NCBI RefSeq assembly: GCF_003597395.2
Contig: NC_133777.1
Location: forward strand, 5,959,853-6,023,852
Reading direction: 5' to 3'
Length of the DNA stretch: 64,000 nucleotides
Origin: Chelonoidis abingdonii
Taxonomy: Eukaryota; Chordata; Testudines; Testudinidae
Both the position numbers and the translations under genes were made by a program. Positions 36,540 to 58,400 of this stretch are shown here, in pieces (the first letter of the stretch is position 1; each line of letters starts with the position of its first letter). The notes under the pieces are model-generated. The model ran no database searches, was not told the origin of the DNA, and was given only the letters and a program-made list of their open reading frames with translations.

Positions 36540-37300
36540 AGATGATAGGCCGTACATTAAATACTATCATTATGTTAATTTTATTATGCAGTAAAATGCA
36601 CTGTAAACCCTTTCTTTATAATAATATGCACCTCGTCGTAATTCCCATTTTATAACACAACCTGCAAGAATGATCCTGTAATGACAGAGCTCCTTAGATA
36701 TCATGAGCTTATGGGTTTAACAATTACTGTGCAGAAACTATATGGTTATTTTTGCCATGTAAAATATTGTGCTGCCTTTAAACTTTATTTCAACATTAGT
36801 GTGTAACATATTTCCTTTTAAGGGGTCTGGCTGTTTGAATCTCACTTCTGTACTGCAACTGGTACAGCACTGGTGATATCCAGTGGCCATTAGCAGCACT
36901 ACATGTTTATAGAGTCATATAGTTTGATTTAAGTGCTGGAGGACCAACAGAGACAATTGTAGACTTTGATCATTTATATTTAATGTAAAAAGGAATCAGA
37001 AGAATCTTTAGTTTGGAATAAAGCAAACTTTGAGGGTGTCTTTCCACAACCATAAAGTGTACAATTTTTTCATTTGCAATTCATCTGTACAATGACTGCT
37101 AGAATCTGCACAGTATATGTAAGATGATGTGAATAGTTCACTGTTTCCTGGATCTGGTTGTAGTGATTATTTGGATATTCGAGAATAAAATGGAATTTGC
37201 TTGGACTGGTTTTTGTACTGGGAATATACTCTATGGGTAATAAATATTTATGGTAAGCTTGGAATCTTGTCTTTCGCCAACAGAAGTCAGTCCAGTTAAA
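36540..37300. other. AT-rich repeat-free stretch, unexplained
   Basis: Low-GC sequence resembling a vertebrate 3' UTR, with GAATAAAATGGAATTTGC at 37182-37199 and AATAAATATT at 37239-37248. I find no coding exon for it. It could be a lost or non-coding transcript end, a conserved element or neutral AT-rich DNA. Confidence 0.2.
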
Positions 37301-37481
37301 GTTATTAACTTACCCACTTTGTGTCTCTAATATTCTGGGACCAACATGGCTCCAACAACACTGCAAATAATAAATAGAAGTGAGGCCCTGTTCAGGTTCT
37401 ATTAAAGTCAATGGGAAAACTTCCATGCAAGCTAGGTTGGACCTGTGATACTTAAATGCACTTGTGATTCTATATAGTGGA

Positions 37482-37718
37482 TAGGGTGACTAGCTGTCCT
37501 TTATTTTAAGGGACACCCCTTGATCAATTTAAACATTAAATTGAAGCTTGTGATAATTGCATAGTGTACATGGGGGCAGAGGAAACATACACTTGAGAGA
37601 AAATTCATGATATGCTAAGGGAGGTAGTATTTATCTAAAATGTCCCCTAAAATAAAATGTTGTCCCTTATTTTTCATGTGGTTTTCCCTTATTTCCATCC
37701 AAAAAGGTGGTCACCCTA
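37482..37718. mobile_element. TAGGGTGAC-family TIR element, longer copy
   Basis: TAGGGTGACTAGCTGTCC at the left and GGTGGTCACCCTA at the right (37706-37718) are the degenerate inverted ends of the family complete at 14510-14633. The interior is different and longer. No clear target duplication. Confidence 0.7.
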
Positions 37719-38308
37719 CTACAGGAGAAATTAAATAAACTAAAATCAGAGCTGATTGGCATGTTCACGTAGCTACATCGTTGGTCTATGCACTCAGTGT
37801 AAGGGGTGAGGTCAGTTTATTAAATGATCAGATTTCTACACATCAAATCCAGGCTGCCAAGCAGGAATCCTGATGCACCAGCCTGTCAGTGGTTAACAGC
37901 ACGATGGATTTTGGGGGCTGGTAAGATAAGGGTCACCTCACTTTCAAGCATGCCACATTTCTGATACCTGGGCCCCAATCTGCAAACTTTCTCTTTCTCC
38001 TCCTCCCCTAGCCGACATCCTCCCTCTCATGACACCCACTTTGGTCTGTCCCATGTGGTGCACCAGCTTGTTTGGGCTGGGGAAGATCTATCACTGCAGC
38101 ATGGGCATGACCCCCAAACCTTCCTTTCTGACTAGCTTATGGATGGAACTAGACTGGCTGTACATGGAGAGGAGGAGACAATCCAACAACTACAGTACTA
38201 CCAGCTGGAGCCTGCTGTGCTGATTCTACTTCTCCGCATGCCACCAGCTCAAGAAGTGGGAAACCATCGCAGAGAACTGGTTTGGTTTACAGAACTAGAG
38301 AAAACACT

Positions 38309-38336
38309 TTTTTATAAACACTTTTTTATAAACAGT
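38309..38336. repeat. 14-bp perfect tandem duplication
   Basis: Two adjacent copies of a 14-base AAACACTTTTTTAT-type unit. Simple slippage; no function implied. Confidence 0.7.
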
Positions 38337-38599
38337 TCCGACCAAAAGGCTAAAACGGATCCCAGAAATCAAGAGATTCCCAGATTTCTGGGGTCTCTAG
38401 AACAGCTCCTCAATTCTTACCATGTATAAAATCACTCCATGAGCTTTGTCAATATTTTATACAGGGCTGAATATTTCTAAATGTCACAGGGTCTTTCCTG
38501 AAATGTTCAGCTGCAGAAAGTTTTGTTCAGATGAAGAATTAAGCCTCTTCCCTGCCTCAGCTGTGATTTTTTGGAGAACAAGGAAGGCCAGGAACATAA

Positions 38600-38765
38600 C
38601 TGCTATGCAGGATCAGATTCATACCCCACCTAACCCAGTATCCTGTCTCTGACAGTGCACCAGTACCAAATACTTCGCAACAGGATGCAAGAAACCCTGC
38701 AATGGATGATTATGGAATAAATCTCTTCCTAACCCCTGACAGTGGCTGACTAATGTGTGGTTGGA
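38600..38765 (-). repeat. CR1-related LINE fragment, antisense
   Basis: GGATCAGATTCATACCCCACC, then CAGTATCCTGTCTCTGACAG and AATAAATCTCTTCCTAACCC. A diverged relative of the antisense CR1 at 1-370. Confidence 0.6.
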
Positions 38766-40287
38766 ATTTGCCCACACGTGGGGTAAGGCAGTTTATGAGG
38801 TATAAAAAACAAATTGTAGGTCAGTGATTTTAAAATCAGGTCATGCCCCTGATATCCTGAGGTTTGCATTTCAAACTTATGTGGGGTAACCGTGACATCT
38901 AGTGGCCTCCAAGGCTCATCACACATGGGTGTCCCCGTGGCTTTGCTAGTCAGAGTCTCAGGCAGGCTTGGTCAGCCCCTGCTGCCTGGACTTCACCGCT
39001 GTTGTTCAAGATAGCTAGAGATCAAAGCTAGCTCTGGTAGGTCTACATAGGTTGCAGTCACACCTCTGACTGCGGCATACATATACTCTAACTCACTGTT
39101 GTGGAAATCGCTTGGGGGGAAGGTACCCTGTTGATTGGAATTTTCCTCAGCAAAGAAGCACTGCACCCAGAGTCAGAGGTGAGATGAATGACAGGGACTC
39201 CGAGGTCCATGGAATACAAGGCCCTGGCTATGTTAGAGTAATTGGCACTAGCATAGCGAGGTGTATAGATCCTGGTGCAAAATCCCCTGATGCAGATGTA
39301 CCACATCCTTGTAAATGGGGTTGGAAGGATTAGATTTGTATCGGTAAAGGTCAATACACGTCAGTTTTACCAAACACACACAGACAAACCCATAAAAAAT
39401 ATTTCCATCGATAACAATCGAAATTTACACATAGGTAAAGTAAGGAAAATGCTGCTTGAGAACTTATCAGAGTTTAAGAATATTTATATGTTGTATATTC
39501 TGACATGCAACGTTGACAATTTGAGGTTTTAACAGCTATAAAGCTTTAACCTTTTCAATCTCAGCATCTACCTCATTAAATAATTACTCTCTGACCCCCC
39601 CCGATAATTTCCTGCAACTGTGAACATTTAAATAGATAAAAAATAAAAGCTTAAATCCCATAATTTTGCGCAACCATGAAAAGTGAAATTGTTTAAAAAT
39701 AGAAGAAAATGCTTAAAAAGAAACATTAATCTTATGAAACAAACAAAAAATTCATTTCTGCCAAGTCAGCCTGTAGTGTAGGGGTTGCACTGGGGCCCTT
39801 TTGGTGCGTTTGCAGGGGCGGTGTCACCGTGTGCATCCCAGTATTAGACACAGTGGGTAAGATAATATCTTTTACTGGACCAGCTTCTGCTGGTGAAAGA
39901 GACACGCTTACACTGAGCTTGCCCTTGTGGGTGACAGCCGGGGGGGGATGCCTCGGTGCAGATTGCCCTGCTGTAGCCAGGGCCCCATGCACACCTCCCC
40001 TTCTGTTTGGGGTGAGGGACTGGGGGTGCCCTCTCCTTGCAGGGCTACCACCCCCGTTCTCCTGGGGAGGGAACGCTCCCTTTGGGGCGTTATTGAGGTG
40101 GGGGATGGGAGACCCCTTCCCCTTTCTGGAGAGGCAGGGTTCTACCCTTTGACTTGACCTCTCCCCCTTCGCGCTGCGCTCCGTGGCAGGAAGTTTGTCC
40201 CGGCCGCCCTGCCGTCCGCCGGGCTGGTATCCAAGGCGGGCTGGGAGAGCGGCCCCTAGCAACGGGCCGGGATCGGCCCCCGGCGCC

Positions 40288-49207
<8,920 letters not shown>

Positions 49208-50249
49208 ATGATGGGCGGGGGGGAATTTTCAAAGGCACACATGGGAGGCAAACTCCATACTTGTACTGATTTTCTATTTGAATATGAAAGCTCAAGCCAT
49301 AAGGTGTGTGTTGCAAAATACCTTTCTATCATAACCTTTTGTACATTTTTTAGTTAACGAATAGCCAGTTTACATTTGTTTTTAAAAAATGGTTTCATAT
49401 ATTCCAAACACCAATGCAGGCCTAAAATTGTTTACTAATGATTTTGAAGTGGTAGTGGGAAATTCAAATTGCAATACCTTCCAAAAGGAAGGGAATCAGA
49501 GAACATTTCAGTGGCACATTCATGCACATTCTTCTGCAAAAGCAACAAAAAAGTGGGTTTTTTGCGGGGGGGGAATTCACAGAGAGTTAGGTGTTTAATA
49601 TCCCCTTGCTTCATGCATTTACCTCTCATTTGAGATTTAAGTGCAGCTATTGAGGGAGAAATAGATCTCGGTGTGAGGATCTGGAAAAGAGCGCACAGCC
49701 TGAGTAAACAGGACGTGCACTCAGCCATAAGCAATGGGGAATCCTCTGGCCCACCCTGTTACAGATCCCCTCTGCTATAAGGGATTGCCGGGAGTAGCAG
49801 TCAGAGCCATCTCTTCCTGGTTATGCAACTTTCTGGAATTTGTGCATTTTCTTTGTTATTGCTGAAGGTACTTCTCCCCTTGTCCTCTTAGCCCAGCTTT
49901 TCCCTTTGCTTGATTCCACAGTAAGCTAAGTAATAACTCTGTGATGATGGCAGTGAAATGAGCGTGCTCTCACAAATCCAGCATTCTAATGGCAGTCCAG
50001 GATAGGCTGTGAGGCAGGTAATTGTTTAGATGGGTCCTATACCATGGCTTTTAGTAGCCAACAAACACAGTAAGGAAAATAACGTGCTGAATTTCCAGTT
50101 TGATTTATGAAGGTTTTCCTCACTGTTTGGATAACCTTAGAAATTGTCGTAATGTTGTTTCTTGTTACAGTACATGGCAACAGCTCCAAAGCTAACACAC
50201 TCTTCTCAGCTGGCTGCAGTTTGAGGGTACAAAGAAAGGCCTTCATTCC

Positions 50250-50538
50250 AAGGCTATGTCTACACTGCAGTAAAAGAGCAGTGGGCAAGGCCGCAGCTGG
50301 CCTAGGTGAGCTGACTTGTGCTGCGGGACTATAAGATTGCTGCGTAGATGTTTGGGTTCGGGCTGGAGTCCTGGTTCTGAGACCCTGCAAGGGAGGTGTG
50401 GGTCTCAGAGCCCAGGTGCCGGACTGAGCCCAAACATCTACGCTGCCAATGTTAGCCCTGCAGCCCAAGCCTGAATCAGTCAACCCGGCTGCTGAGACTC
50501 AGTGCTGCGGGTTTTTTACTGCAATGTAGACAAACCCT
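50250..50538. mobile_element. TIR element (MITE), GGCTATGTCTACACTGC family
   Basis: AAGGCTATGTCTACACTGCAG at the left; the right end is TTTACTGCAATGTAGACAAACC. Internal inverted arms GATGTTTGGG (50346) and CCCAAACATC (50429). 289 bases, non-coding. Lies downstream of B9D1. Confidence 0.85.
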
Positions 50539-50539
50539 G

Positions 50540-52237
50540 AATGTCCTACCTTCCCTGACCTTTCACGTGACTCTCAGCTAAGCTGATATTAGAGCTCTGC
50601 ATTTGGGTCGAATAAACCCAAATAGCTCAATATTTATATTTTTTGTCTTTTGTGTGCTTTTTTTTCCTTAAGGGAACCATTTATTGGTCCAAAGTAACAC
50701 AAGCTCTAGTCGTCTTATGATCTTTCCACCATCCTTTGTGTCCAAACTACAGAACTTAAATCCATAGCGAGACGTGATTATTTAGTCAATTTGAGAGACT
50801 ATATTTGGGTACATGGTTTGCACATTTTGACTTCAAATACCATGAGAAGACCAGACTTAATATTATTTCACCCTGTTTATAAGTCACAGATACATTAAAA
50901 ATCTTTTGGAAAAACAAGCACAAAGAAAAACAAATTTTGAACCACTGCACATCCATAGTAATATTAAATAAAGCGTGCTATTTTGAGTACTAGAATTCCT
51001 TATGTATGTAAAGCTGTACACTACGAACACTGTGCTTTGTATATATAAATGATGAAGATCTTGTAAAGCACCTTGGAATTTTGCTCTGTTCCTTAATCAT
51101 TTTGTACTTTTATAAATGATTTTACAAATATGTGGTGTACAAATTATTTTTCATACATTAGCTCTTGTTCTCTATCTTCATTGTGCTTTTTGAATGATAA
51201 CACTAACACCCATTATAATTAGCTGTTCTACAACAAAGCCACAACTGAGCTCAAATTAATCAGACTATTTTTCCTGTTTATTGGCTGCTGTAGGAGAAAG
51301 AGAGATTGTTGAGTTTTTTTTAAATACCTACTCGGTTACAATGGTGAGTGTAGCCATATAAGTACCTTGGTAGACCAGATTTGAAGCGTTTGAAAAGCAG
51401 AGAGAAATAATGTAGCACAAGTGAAATATAATACACTGGAGATTTTTACTAACTTGAAATGATTTAATATCCCTGTCCAATTAGAGCAAAACTGCGTGAT
51501 GCTTCCATGCATGGTACCCTATTAAACTGAGGAAAAAGTCCAAACTTCACTCCCACAGTGATACAAGGAGTTTATTCGCATCCAACACTATAGGGCATTG
51601 TGGATACATGAGCTCGTATAGTTACAAATTTTAAGGGGATTTCACCAACAAATTTCACATAATAGTTTGAAGTTGCCATTTATGTTGTTCATTGTTCCTT
51701 CCTCCTGTTTCCATCTTCCGCTGTCTTTTCTTGGCTGAGATTGGTGAGGGCTCCTTCAGCTAAGGCTGTAAGAACATGCCTTGTTGGCCACACTCGCCAG
51801 GTAAAATCATGACCTGCTGGATTGAAATAATTCTCTCTTGGCATTAGTGACATGCAGGTGTTAACCACTCTAAACTGACGGGGGGTGCAGGGGGAGGGGA
51901 ATATTTTCCAATTAAATGTATTTTCAAATCAATAATCTAATCACAATACCTTAGAGACAATGTCTGCATTTTAGATGATACAGTGAGTGTCACATCTGTC
52001 AGCTATGTTTTTATAACGCTGTCTCTTATCTTTGTGCTTCTTGAGGGTCCCTCTTTAAGATCATCCCATTCTTTTAATCCAGTCTTCAAGGTGTTGGTAT
52101 CCTGTGCCTTTAGTAGGTAAGCACTTCAGAGCAGGGACATTTCAATGTCTGGTGGTTTGCCTGTTGTGCAGCACCATGTACGTGTCTTGTGCTATCAAAA
52201 TACCAAGTACAGTGACTCCTGGCAGATCTTAGAACGG
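50540..52237. other. intergenic, no gene seen
   Basis: AT-rich sequence between the convergent B9D1 and MCHR-type genes. AATAAA hexamers at 50967-50972 and near 50615 could end long B9D1 transcripts, but this is unsupported. A LINE/SINE tail remnant lies near 52110-52205. Confidence 0.5.
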
Positions 52238-53001
52238 CTACTCCTGGGGGCATTCCACACCAAAAAAATAAAAATTCTGCACACAATATTTTAAAATTCT
52301 ACCACTTTTATTTGTCAGCATAACATGACATCATCACACTAGTTTTCAGTTATTTTGGTAATTTATTTCAAGATACCTGTCAGCAAGTATGCCTGTAACA
52401 ATACAGACACACATACAAATTCCCCCAGGAATAGAGAGTTAAAGAAATACCTGTGACAGCCCAGTTCCTGTTTCTCTGTCCCCTTCTCCCACCCCCAGAG
52501 CCCAGCTGGGGGGCCAGACACCCACAGCACCTCTCCCCCCAGAGCCCAGCCACAGGGCCCTCCCTTGTCCAGATACCTGCACCCTCTTTCCTGCCACAAA
52601 GCCCAGACACCCCTCACTCCTTCCCAGAGCCCAGATATGGCTCCCCCAGCACAGACACCCAGTTCCCGCCCCTCTCCCCCTCAGCCCAGGGATCCAGAGG
52701 GAGAAACAGCCTGCTGCTTGGTCCCAGGCTTGCATGAAGTTTCCTGTGCGCTGCTGGGAATGCCTCAGGGCATGCTGGGAACTGCAGCTGCCAGAAACCC
52801 TCTTGTTCCCTAATCCCCCCCACACACACCCGGTGTCTTCTATGTATGAGCTGGCTCTGCCAGGTCCAGTGGCCTCTAGTGGCAGCCAGCAGCCCTGCAG
52901 GCCTTTTTGGGGCTGGGGGCGGGGGGGAATTCTGCACGCACGATGTTCATTTCTGCAAAATTCTGCATTGCGCAGTGGTGCAGAATTCCCCCAAGAGTAA
53001 T
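52238..53001. mobile_element. 764-bp TIR element, CTACTCCTGGGGG family
   Basis: CTACTCCTGGGGGCATTC at the left; the right end ATTCCCCCAAGAGTAATC is its inverse. The left part is A/T-rich (AATTCTGCACACAATATTTTAAAATTC). The centre is C-rich, with four GAGCCCAG(C/A) repeats at 52497-52635. The right end repeats AATTCTGCA. The long minus-strand ORF through it is a composition artefact. Confidence 0.75.
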
Positions 53002-53134
53002 CAGCAATCAGTGTCACTCCTTCATTACCTGTATGGGGGTCAATACACTGGCTCCAGAGACTGTCCATTACCTCCCCAACTCCCTCAGCCTTAAGCACTG
53101 GAAACCAAACCAAGATCGCCTGCACGCATATGCT

Positions 53135-53526
53135 AAGGCTACGTCTACACTTCACACCAGCTGTCAGTGTGTAGTGTACATCTAGCTACACGCCGCAGTG
53201 AAAAGCAGGCTATGTCCACACTGCAGCATGTAGCTACATGTCAGTGAAAGGCTCTGAAATAGGGGAGGAAGTGTGGAAAGGCTTCAGCAGCTCCCTGCTG
53301 CTCCCCCCAGAGCCTTTCCCTGCAGGTCTGGGAGGTGTGGCTTAGCCAAGCAGGGAGCCATGTAGGTATGTACTCAGGTACGCATCTACACCCTTCAGGT
53401 GTGTCTTTACTCTTCCCACCTACGCAGCTCGTCACTGTCTCCCCTCCTGTTTATCCCTATGCCAGGAGAGCTACCCACGTTTGTACTGTACGCACCGCTG
53501 AACAAAGTCGCAGTGTAGACATACTT
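53135..53526. mobile_element. compound TIR element (MITE within MITE)
   Basis: Starts AAGGCTACGTCTACACTTCAC and ends GTCGCAGTGTAGACATACT. A second inward start, CAGGCTATGTCCACACTGCAGC, lies at 53207-53228, so a second related element appears inserted near the first one's left end. Non-coding. Confidence 0.7.
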
Positions 53527-54414
53527 TGTGAAAAAAGGGTACGTGCTCCACTGAGGACAGGGAGAGCGGCTTTGTTCTGCTAAAATAATGAGGATAAGGA
53601 AGAGAAGAGACCACACCCTAATGCCCAGAGAGCGACAGAACAGAGTCCTAGACACACAAACATTATATTTAACAAGATAGTTACAGTTTGTGGGAAATCT
53701 ATTGAGATTTCATCTCTGCAACTAGTACAAATTTACTAAATATTGAAGATGTCTTGTTATAAGAAGGAGGTCACTGTACTATAATAGATACCTAAAGCCA
53801 TTTCGTTCTGCTCCTTCCTCAGTGAGTTCGAACAACACCAGTGGTTTTATTAGATCTGACCCAATGGGCTGGTCACCTTACTACCATCAACTGTGGCTGT
53901 AACCCTAAGCTTACAGACTGATGTCATGCAGAAAGTCAATGTGCAGGATTGCCAATTGTGAACCACCCACAAGATTAAAAATACTCATAGCTCAAACCAG
54001 TCAGAAACCAGCATGTCCAGCCTGCCACCAGTGGGAGCAGCATTAAAAAAATACACTTTTCCCAAAGCCAGGTGGCTGTTCAATACTCTTCAGCTCTACA
54101 GCACTGTAGCAACAGAACCTTCAGCCATTGTCTCAGCCAGGACACTTGTCAAGGCAGGTTTTAATGGCAGTGACTCAAGCAATGGGGTTTCCAGTACATC
54201 TCTTACACAATTATCATCCCACTCTGGAGTAGGTCTTGCTGTAAGGAATTCTTTATAGTCAGCCTAAATGATGTTCTCCTCCAGTTCACCCCATTACTCC
54301 TGGCTGTGTGCCTTGAGACAAGGCTAACGCCTTCCTTTTGTCTACAGCCTCAAAAAGTTTTTACACCTATTTGTACCACCTAGCCATCACTCAGCTAAGT
54401 CATGCAGGTTACCT

Positions 54415-55454
54415 CTAAGGAACCATGACAGAGAGTGCGATACAGTTGTCTATATTATGAGCATATGTCATGCTAATATAGGTCTCCTGATTTGCCCCAG
54501 GACTTATTTTCACAGAGGGACTGACTTTCCCAGTGGTCTGTCTGTCACCTCTTCTGGCCTGCTGTCCTGGGCAGATTGCCTTCACCAGGTTCTTTTGGAA
54601 AGTGTCACTCAACACAATGTATATGAATGGGTTGATGCAGCTGCTTGCGTAACCCAAGCTGATAGCTACGTTGTAGGCATAGAGGAACATAATGGAGGGC
54701 TGGGTGATCTTGAGATGGACCAACTGCAGGATATAATAGGGCGCCCAGCAGATAAAAAAGGCAGAGCAGATGGTTATTGCCATCTGCATGATCTTCTTAG
54801 TCCTGGCTCGAAAGTTTCTCTGGGGCAGTGGCAGCACCCTGCATGAAATGTGCTTCTGTATCTTCAGGTACACAATGCAGATGACCGAGAGCGGGATGAC
54901 AAATGCCAGGAAGAACTGGTACAGCGTGTACCAATAAATATCAACCGAGAGGTTGGGTAGGATGATGCCACACCCAGCTTTGCTGCCAGGCAGAGCAATG
55001 GGCTGGGTGTACATGAACACTGGCACAATGCTTAGGAGAGACAGCAGGTAGAGCAGCAAGATCACCAGGGCGGCTGTGCAGGGGGTGCGCATGTAGGCAG
55101 AGCGGATGGGGTGTACTGTGGCCAGGTAGCGGTCAATGGCCATTGCCGTGAGGATGTACGTGCTGGCGAACTGGCTGTTAGCATCTAAAGCAGTGATGAT
55201 GGTGCACATGGCAGCCCCGAAAAGCCAGACCCCATTCCCTAGGAGCTGATGGATAAGCAAGGGCATGCCCAGCAGGAACAGGAGGTCTGTGATGGAGAGG
55301 CTCACGATGAAGACGTCTGCAGTGTTATGGTTTCTCTTGGGTCTTTTGGTGATGGTGTAGATCACAATGCTGTTGCCTACAGTGCCCACCAGGCAAATGA
55401 TGCCAAAAATGACAGGGAGGACGATGCTACTGTGGTCTTCTGTTTCCTTGGTGC
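54415..55454 (-). CDS. MCHR1-like receptor exon 2 (all seven TM helices)
   Basis: Minus-strand acceptor TTCTTTTTTCTCTGCAG ends at 55455. The exon opens with GC, completing a Gly codon, then TKETEDHSS and TM1. Stop at 54415-54417. The frame continues open upstream through the intron to a Met at 55566, which should not be taken as the start. Confidence 0.95.
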
Positions 55455-58400
55455 CTGCAGAGAAAAAAGAACAACGTATCATCTGGACATACGCCTCACA
55501 GGTAGAAGGCGGAAGGGTTGTGAGCCATTCCTCTGTGGATCTGCCCTCACCCGTCCCGATAGACATACATTACTGGGAATTAACTAGCTAAATAAAAATA
55601 ATAGAATAAATAACCAACCTCAGCTTCTCCCCGAGAATCAAACCAAACCTGCTTTGCGGCTGGAAAATGTTTAGGTAGCATTTAACATTATTATTTCTTA
55701 GCTGTATGGTATAGCAGGCCCAGAAGCATCAGATACTATTATTTTAGGGTATTTCCAGCCCTTTGGGAAGCAGGCCCTGTTGGCAATTGCATGAGAAAAA
55801 TTGTTCTTCCTGTCACCTACCTGGAAAATGGACCTTTTCAAAGGTCACTGCAAGGCAGCTCTCCTGCCCTTCCCCTGCCACCCCGTGATGATCATCTGCC
55901 CAGCTCCCTAAGATACTAACTGTGAAAGCACTTTGGAAATACCTCTGCCCTGGCGTAGAAGTGCCAAAGTCTATGAGGGCTGTTGGTGAAGTTTCAGTAT
56001 CACGCCATGAGCCTCCAAGATAAAGCTTTCAAGGATGTTCTCGAGGGAGAGGAATATTCAAGGTCAACTCCTCACCCGTCTAGCCTTAAATTGTTCCTCC
56101 TGTCCCGATTTCTGCTGGCAGGCAGCAGCAGCAGTAGTAACCGTAATGGATGGGCTTTCATTCATCCCCCCATGCCACACACTACTTGTTGGCCACGCGA
56201 AGGCACAGCCAGCCTTCTCTGGCTTAGCACAGCAAACGCAAAGTGACTTCGTAGCCTGCAGACACAGGGCTAATTGGGCACGTCAATGAGACGTCGCCTT
56301 TGAAAAATGAACTTTTGACAAGAGCCAAAATGTCAAGTTAATTAAAAATAAAATGCCGCATCTGTTAGCGCAAACCAACTTCCAGCCTCGTGTGCTCTAT
56401 GCAGGTGACACTTCCTGCTTATCAGCCTGACTCATGCTAATCAATCGCTGGTTATTCCAAAGGTGCATGATATCTTTGTGCCCAAAGGCCAGACTCAACT
56501 GCCATTGCTAGGAGCTGGATTGGGCTGTAAAGCTGGGTTCTTTTGGTCCTGGCTAATTAGCAGCTCAAGAAAACTGCAGTGTCATCATTTAATGCCTTTC
56601 ACAGCATCCGTGTTTAATCAGCCAGCAATTATCCTCCATCTGAGACCATTGTCACTTCACAATGGCTAAAGAGCAAAACAAAACAAAACCATAGCTGCTT
56701 TTCCTTGTGAGGCGCAGGAGGTTAGTGTAAGAATGGCCATGAAGTACTCTGCTGGGTTTTGATTTATTTTTTACTAGAAGAAACAAACTGTATTTTCCTT
56801 CATAAGTCAAGTATAGCCCTCATTTACATATGGCTTTGCTAATTGGGCAGGTGATGTTCACAGAAGACAATAAGGAAGGGGAGTTGAACAAAGGAAACAG
56901 AAGCTCAGGGTCATTGCAGAGCTTTGATGACGATAAACCTAAGAAGCAGGAAAGGGGTGAGTTTACGAACCTGCCTGTTTTATTAGCCAACCTGCACAGC
57001 ATATCTGGGGCCAAATGTTCAAGCAAGCACTAACCCCTGTGCACTCAGATGACAAGCTTCTAATACCCATGCGACGACTGGGTCAGTGCATGTCAAGCCT
57101 ACGTCCTGTGTGCACAGAAAGGTGTTACAGTGTTGTGTGTTTTGGGCCTAGGGATTAAGATGTCCCACTCTACTGCCACCAAGAGGTCATAAAAAAAAAC
57201 AACACAAGGGCCGTTCTGACTGACGTGATGCACTTTAACAGGCCTGATCCAAAGCCCAATAAAGTGAATGGCATTTCAATGGTTTTGGGATTAGGCCCAA
57301 AATACAGGGTCATCCTGAAGCAGTCCCCTTTAGTCTGCAGCAACTAAAAACATGACGCTGCCTCCTTCACTGAACGCCTGGGGCCCACACCGGTAGGAGT
57401 GCACAGCTAGCATTCTAATGCCAGGTGATCCTTCTCCCACAGGCACACCATCTCCCTCTGCACCCCAAAGCTTTCAGGGGCAACTCCTGCTTGCTGTGGT
57501 TCGAAGCCCTCCTGCCAATAAACAGCAGCTTTCTAACCCTGAATTGTGCCATGAAAAAAAAATCACTAATGCATGGATTTGTTCAGTGCTTGGGGATGGG
57601 GAAATCAACTGGCTACAGCACTTTGCTTTTAAAGGGTCTTTTACACATTAGCTGCCTGGCAGGGAGAAGAAGGGTACCCCATGTTGGTACCGTCCCGTTA
57701 AAGTACAGTTCAGGCTGAGCGACAATGGAAATTTACATTGGCCTTGTGATGTGTGGCAGGGGCATGAAAAATCCACACCTGACACATGTATAACCTAATC
57801 CTGGGTGGAGACAGTACAGTGCAGACAGACTTCGTCCATCAACCTAGGGGCGGTGGATTAACTGCCGCAATGGGAGAACCCCATCCATCACTGTCACACG
57901 TGTTTACACTGCAGCACTTCAGTTCTGAAACAAGCACAGGGAGGCTAAGGGCCAACTCTTCAAAAGTGGCACTCTTTGAATTCTACCCTAGGTCTCCAAA
58001 GCTGAGTCCCCATCCCCTGAGACACTCCCAAATTAAGGGCCACTTTGAAAAACATGGGCCTAGAGGACACTGCAAGTCAGTTCCAGAGCCAGATGCAGAA
58101 CCCAGGAGTCCTGCTGCCCAGTCCTTATATGTATATCGGAGAGTGTTCTGAGATGGTGAACCAGACCCAAGAAAAGCCCCTGAAGCTGTTAAGTCTGTGA
58201 AATGGGTGAAGCTCTTCCTTCACTCACTTTCACCGGGCTGGGGCAGGGGCTTGGGGTTCAGGAGGAGCTGCTGGCTGTAGGCTGGGGCCGAGGGGTTTGG
58301 AGTGTGGGAGGAGGGCTCTGGGCTAAGCCTGGGGCAGGGCGTTGGGGTGTGGCCTCTGGGCTGGGGTCGAGGGTTTTGGCGTGTTGGAGGGGGCTCCTGG

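Larger units (their letters stand above)
2091..40170. other. gene-free spacer between CACNA1H and B9D1
   Basis: Beyond the CACNA1H 3' UTR I find no credible exon on either strand up to the B9D1 promoter. ORFs here are short, lack family similarity and mostly overlap repeats. Stretches not listed separately (for example 10020-10830, 11180-12500, 13150-14500, 16000-17340, 32560-34280, 38770-40150) show only unclassified single-copy or ancient-repeat sequence. Confidence 0.6.

Noticed and set aside
38029..38429. Two overlapping 64- and 96-codon frames as a small gene
   Set aside because: They are in different frames, have no splice signals or recognisable family, and are followed by CR1 debris; chance ORFs are the simpler reading.
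52439..53155. 238-codon minus-strand frame
   Set aside because: It runs through a TIR element with C-rich repeats and continues past its end into unrelated DNA; no family similarity.
55455..55566. Upstream Met extension of the receptor TM exon
   Set aside because: It spans the TTTTCTCTGCAG acceptor and lacks glycosylation sites; the exon at 62324-62402 supplies a fitting N-terminus in the right phase.
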